Assembly: GCA_023142625.1 (NCBI GenBank)
Contig: JAGLJD010000164.1
Location: 1-6,626, forward strand
From: Candidatus Parcubacteria bacterium
Lineage (GTDB): Bacteria; Patescibacteriota; Patescibacteriia; JAACEG01
Direction: 5' to 3'
Length of the DNA stretch: 6,626 bases
Position 1 is the stretch's first letter. Each line of letters begins with the position of its first letter. Below are positions 4,876 to 6,626 of the stretch, piece after piece. Below the pieces are notes generated by a model. It made no database searches, was not told the origin of the DNA, and saw only the letters and a program-made list of their open reading frames with translations. The position numbers and the translations under genes were made by a program.

Positions 4876-6626
4876 ATGGATAAACAGCAAACCAAAGAAA
4901 AAATTAAAAAATTAGTTGAGCGGTATGAGAAATTATCCGGCGCGGAGATAAGAAAATATAATGAACAGCAGACAAAGGATCATTTCATCCGCCCTCTGTT
5001 TGAAATTTTGGGCTGGGATTTTACAAAAGATGTCTGGTCCGAAACAGATGTGCACGGAAAAAGAGTTGATTACGCTTTTATCGCAGGAGGCATTACAAAA
5101 TTTTTTGTTGAAGCAAAATCGCTAAAGGTGGATTTAGATATTGAAACGCACGCGAGGCAAGCGATTAATTATGCGTGGAACAAAGGCGTCACTTGGGCGA
5201 TATTGACTGATTTTGAGGGCATAAAAATTTTTAACGCGATGACGCAGTCAAAATCGCTTTTGGATAAATTAGTTTTTGAGATTTCTTACACTGATTATGT
5301 TTCTGATTTTGACAGATTAAGTTTGCTGTCAAAAAAGAGTTTTGAGAAAAACGATTTAGACAGATACGCGATAAAATACGGCAAAAAGTTAAAAAAATTA
5401 ACAGTCAATGAAAAACTTTACAGCGATCTTAAAAAAGCGCGCGAAATTTTAACAGAAAGTTTCGGTATGTGGAATAAAAATGTTGACAAGGAAACGCTTG
5501 ACGAAGGCGTGCAGAAAATTTTAGACAGAATGGTTTTTATCAGAGTTTTGGAAGATAGGGGATTAGAAGAGCCTACTTTAATACCGATGATTAGGGAATG
5601 GAAAGCGAAAGGACAGCAAGAGCAGTTATTTCAGTTAATGGCGAAAAAATTCAGGGAATTAGACGATATTTATAATTCAAGCCTGTTCAAAGAGCATGCT
5701 TGCGAGAAATGGGAAGAGTATGACGATAAAATAATTACGGCAATCCTTATGCTTTACGGCAGCAATATTTATGAGTATGATTTTTCAAAAATTCCAGCCG
5801 ACATTCTGGGCGGAGTTTACGAAAGTTATCTCGGATATATTGCCCAAAATCCGATTAAAATTGACAAAATAGGCAAGTCTGGAAAATTATTGGATTTTGA
5901 CGGCAAAAAAGAGATAAAAATAAAATCCCGCAAAAAAAGAAAGGAGCAGGGAATTTATTATACGCCTAAATTTATTGTTGATTATATTATTGAAAATACG
6001 CTGGGCGAAAAATTAAAAGAGATTGAAAGCGTAAATGAATTAAAGCAGATTAAAGTATTAGATCCCGCCTGCGGTTCTGGCTCATTTTTAACAAAGGCGC
6101 TGAAAACTATCAATGAAAAATATATTAGTTTTAATAGTCCGGGAAACCAGAATACCAAAAGCGAAATTCTCTTATCAAATATTTACGGCGTTGATCTTGA
6201 CCCGCAGGCGATTGAGTTGGCTAAATTGAATCTGCTGATTGAAGCGCTTGATAAAAAAGCGAAATTGCCTGATTTAACCGGCAATGTCCGCGTTGGGAAT
6301 TCTTTGATTTCTGGGAGCGAAAATGAGTTGAAAAAATATTTCGGCAAAAATTGGCGAGATAAGCGCCCGTTTAATTGGGAAGAGGAGTTTGAAGATGTGT
6401 TTAATTCAAAATTATTTTTAAATATAGGGATTGATCAATGCGTTAATATTAAAAAATTAAAAAAATTTCAAGAAAAAGGACTTATTAAAATTTATCAAGC
6501 ACAAAATTTAGAGCAAAATTTTAAAAAAACTATTAAGCAGGGGAGAGCATTTAAAATAAATGATTCAAAAATAGGTGGTTTAGATATGATTGTCGGAGAA
6601 GATTATAGGGAAGTAAAAAAAATAAT
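4876..6626 (+). CDS. Single-chain restriction-modification enzyme (HsdR-like nuclease plus N6-adenine DNA methyltransferase), 3' end outside window
   Basis: Reading from ATG at 4876 the frame stays open to the window end (583 codons); the C-terminus, probably with the target-recognition domain, is missing. Residues about 30-130 form an HsdR N-terminal-like PD-(D/E)XK nuclease: VDYAF (Asp65), then FFVEAK (Glu79, Lys81), followed by the family-typical HARQAINYAWNKGVTWAILT. A helical region (about 150-345) leads to the methyltransferase: motif X YYTPKFIVDYI at 361-371, motif I DPACGSGSF at 396-404 (S-adenosylmethionine binding), and motif II region IYGVDLDPQAIELAKLNLL at 436-454. This layout is that of type IIG/Eco57I-like enzymes, which are usually around 1000 residues or more. 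The ATG lies 16 nt after the class A penicillin-binding protein stop, without a clear Shine-Dalgarno sequence, so co-transcription is likely. Oddity: after VFN (508-510) the sequence no longer looks like the family and the NPPY motif is not seen where expected; GGLDMIVGEDY at 567-577 looks like a motif IV block lacking NPP. Confidence 0.88.
   Translation, partial: MDKQQTKEKIKKLVERYEKLSGAEIRKYNEQQTKDHFIRPLFEILGWDFTKDVWSETDVHGKRVDYAFIAGGITKFFVEAKSLKVDLDIETHARQAINYAWNKGVTWAILTDFEGIKIFNAMTQSKSLLDKLVFEISYTDYVSDFDRLSLLSKKSFEKNDLDRYAIKYGKKLKKLTVNEKLYSDLKKAREILTESFGMWNKNVDKETLDEGVQKILDRMVFIRVLEDRGLEEPTLIPMIREWKAKGQQEQLFQLMAKKFRELDDIYNSSLFKEHACEKWEEYDDKIITAILMLYGSNIYEYDFSKIPADILGGVYESYLGYIAQNPIKIDKIGKSGKLLDFDGKKEIKIKSRKKRKEQGIYYTPKFIVDYIIENTLGEKLKEIESVNELKQIKVLDPACGSGSFLTKALKTINEKYISFNSPGNQNTKSEILLSNIYGVDLDPQAIELAKLNLLIEALDKKAKLPDLTGNVRVGNSLISGSENELKKYFGKNWRDKRPFNWEEEFEDVFNSKLFLNIGIDQCVNIKKLKKFQEKGLIKIYQAQNLEQNFKKTIKQGRAFKINDSKIGGLDMIVGEDYREVKKI

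Noticed and set aside
6406..6626. Intein start at the odd segment of the restriction-modification gene
   Set aside because: There is no Cys at the junction (Ser511 is the first candidate), no recognisable intein N-terminal block, and insertion would be before rather than inside the NPPY motif; cannot be supported without downstream sequence.

Overview
The window is about 6.6 kb of A+T-rich DNA (roughly 35-40% G+C by eye in the genes) from a bacterium that makes peptidoglycan. The best guess is a member of the Patescibacteria/Candidate Phyla Radiation, something Parcubacteria-like. This rests on the class A penicillin-binding protein, whose C-terminal half after the transpeptidase (an acidic linker with an HSILHYVDKNNP segment, then two bacterial Ig-like repeats) resembles what I recall from that group. 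Spacers are short and Shine-Dalgarno sequences are mostly weak. TGA acts as a normal stop at the end of the first gene and no in-frame TGA occurs in the coding regions, so there is no sign of the UGA=Gly code of Gracilibacteria. The taxonomic call is an inference.

Layout: (1) 1-1103, plus strand: the C-terminal 366 codons of a class B penicillin-binding protein, FtsI/PBP3-like, cut by the window edge. (2) 1104-1498: a gene-free stretch holding a GC-rich palindromic repeat of a dispersed type (about 1134-1209), a second cluster with three copies of a 13-bp word (1331-1421), and a terminator serving the minus strand (1441-1480). (3) 1499-1804, minus strand: a 101-residue membrane-anchored or exported protein of unknown function with a good ribosome-binding site, a promoter and its own terminator. 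(4) 1805-1952: a divergent promoter region with two TTGACA boxes facing away from each other. (5) 1953-4859, plus strand: a full-length bifunctional class A penicillin-binding protein (glycosyltransferase 51 plus transpeptidase) with a two-repeat Ig-like tail. (6) 4876-6626, plus strand: a large gene that runs off the window and so never reaches a stop. It begins with an HsdR-like PD-(D/E)XK nuclease domain and continues into an N6-adenine DNA methyltransferase, i.e. a single-chain type IIG-like restriction-modification enzyme.

The two penicillin-binding proteins belong to one process: the class A enzyme polymerises and cross-links glycan, and the class B enzyme cross-links septal peptidoglycan. 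The restriction-modification gene lies only 16 nt behind the class A gene and may be read from the same transcript, although their functions are unrelated. The most unusual point is inside that last gene. At about 6405 the recognisable methyltransferase sequence stops just before the position where the catalytic NPPY motif is expected. G+C falls to about 23%, and an unfamiliar lysine-rich segment follows that ends in a GGLDMIVGEDY sequence resembling a motif IV block without its catalytic residues.
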